Source: Deltaproteobacteria bacterium (GTDB taxonomy: Bacteria > Bdellovibrionota_C > UBA2361 > OMII01). Taken from it: a stretch of 5,705 bases of DNA. Both the position numbers and the translations under genes were made by a program. The notes under the pieces were generated by a model. It made no database searches. It was given only the letters and a program-made list of their open reading frames with translations, and was not told the origin of the DNA. The stretch lies in assembly GCA_023262305.1 (NCBI GenBank), contig JALRCK010000159.1:1-5705 (forward strand). The letters are read 5' to 3'. This document shows, one piece after another, positions 5,254 to 5,705 of the stretch (position 1 is the first letter of the stretch; each line of letters opens with the position of its first letter).

Positions 5254-5282
5254 CGTCTATACCTCCACGATTAACACTACAA

Positions 5283-5705
5283 CTAATCCTTACCCCGAAC
5301 CTGCTCAACCTTGCTGCCAGGGAAGATCTTTTGCAAACTCTGAACTGCTGGATGACCTTGAAGTTCACGTTCACCCGAAGCCTTGGCCTGAGCACGCTCA
5401 GCAGCTGAGGTGTCGACGGCCCCCTGACCTTTCTGGATGGTGATCTTCCATGCACGCGGGCGCTCGCTCCCCTGCTTGTCCAGGAACGCGTTAAATACAT
5501 CGGCAACTTTTTCTTTTTCCCGCATCAAGCTGTTCACAGTGAACTCGGGACCGCTCGCCTCAAAAACTCCGATCTCGCACCGCGATGGCTTCAGACGCTT
5601 TAAATTTTCTGCCAAAACTCGCCCTGCAGAGGTCGTGGCAAAAGCGATAACATCATCCCAAACAAAGGCAGCGCTCCCCGATGCGCTCGTAGCAACTGCT
5701 GGTAG
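5283..5705 (-). CDS. dnaX: DNA polymerase III gamma/tau subunit, C-terminal part (partial)
   Basis: The frame is open from the right edge to TAG at 5285-5283, giving 140 residues of the C-terminal region. The ATPase domains lie outside the window. The sequence begins LPAVATSASGS and continues with WDDVIAFATTSAGRVLAENL. This matches the helix pattern of the tau C-terminal domain, with its Trp, in the part that contacts the polymerase alpha subunit. Near the end, GHPAVQSLQKIFPGSKVEQV matches the common DnaX ending (hPxVqxxlxiFPGaxv). Position directly upstream of ybaB and recR on the same strand supports the call. An internal TTG at 5615 could be mistaken for a start, but the frame clearly continues upstream. 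The N-terminal part of the fragment is Ala/Ser-rich, like the usual linker. Confidence 0.88.
   Translation of the reverse strand, partial: LPAVATSASGSAAFVWDDVIAFATTSAGRVLAENLKRLKPSRCEIGVFEASGPEFTVNSLMREKEKVADVFNAFLDKQGSERPRAWKITIQKGQGAVDTSAAERAQAKASGERELQGHPAVQSLQKIFPGSKVEQVRGKD

Overview
This 5.7 kb window looks like a chromosomal housekeeping segment from a Gram-negative-type bacterium with mid-range GC content. The evidence is a mutM-type DNA repair gene, the conserved dnaX-ybaB-recR cluster, a tRNA gene with an encoded CCA end, consensus Shine-Dalgarno sites and an exported protein with a classical signal peptide. The secreted beta-helix protein and the YwhC/Rip-like site-2 protease recall proteobacteria of the former delta grade. 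That placement is only an inference, and nothing in the window fixes the phylum.

Layout, left to right. Positions 2-133 are an open frame entering from outside, possibly the 3' end of an unidentified gene. The stretch 134-222 holds a candidate extended -10 promoter and a near-perfect hairpin of two GGGTACCC palindromes. It leads into mutM (223-1101, +), a formamidopyrimidine-DNA glycosylase with all catalytic residues and an unusual basic C-terminal tail. After about 230 bases with no convincing gene comes an exported protein (1333-2724, +). It combines a signal peptide, eight exact heptads of coiled coil and a probable right-handed beta-helix. Its stop codon is part of a full-length TAAGGAGG ribosome site that serves a 28-residue basic mini-ORF (2736-2822, +). 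The mini-ORF overlaps, tail to tail, the end of a membrane-embedded zinc protease of the M50 site-2 family (2799-3488, -). A 287-base intergenic region with several inverted repeats precedes a 93-residue orphan coiled-coil protein (3776-4057, +).

The right-hand third is all on the minus strand and reads dnaX (partial, C-terminal region), ybaB/ebfC, recR, then tRNA-Asn(GUU). The first three form a tight recombination and replication operon with gaps of 29 and 13 bases. The tRNA has its own probable sigma70 promoter in the 98 bases after recR. It ends at a terminator whose upstream stem strand is the 3' end of the tRNA itself.

I see no CRISPR array, insertion sequence, toxin-antitoxin pair, defence system or obvious mobile element. 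The items most worth a second look are the tRNA/terminator overlap, the 28-residue mini-ORF with its perfect ribosome site, the modular fibre-like secreted protein, and the palindromic hairpin in the mutM leader.
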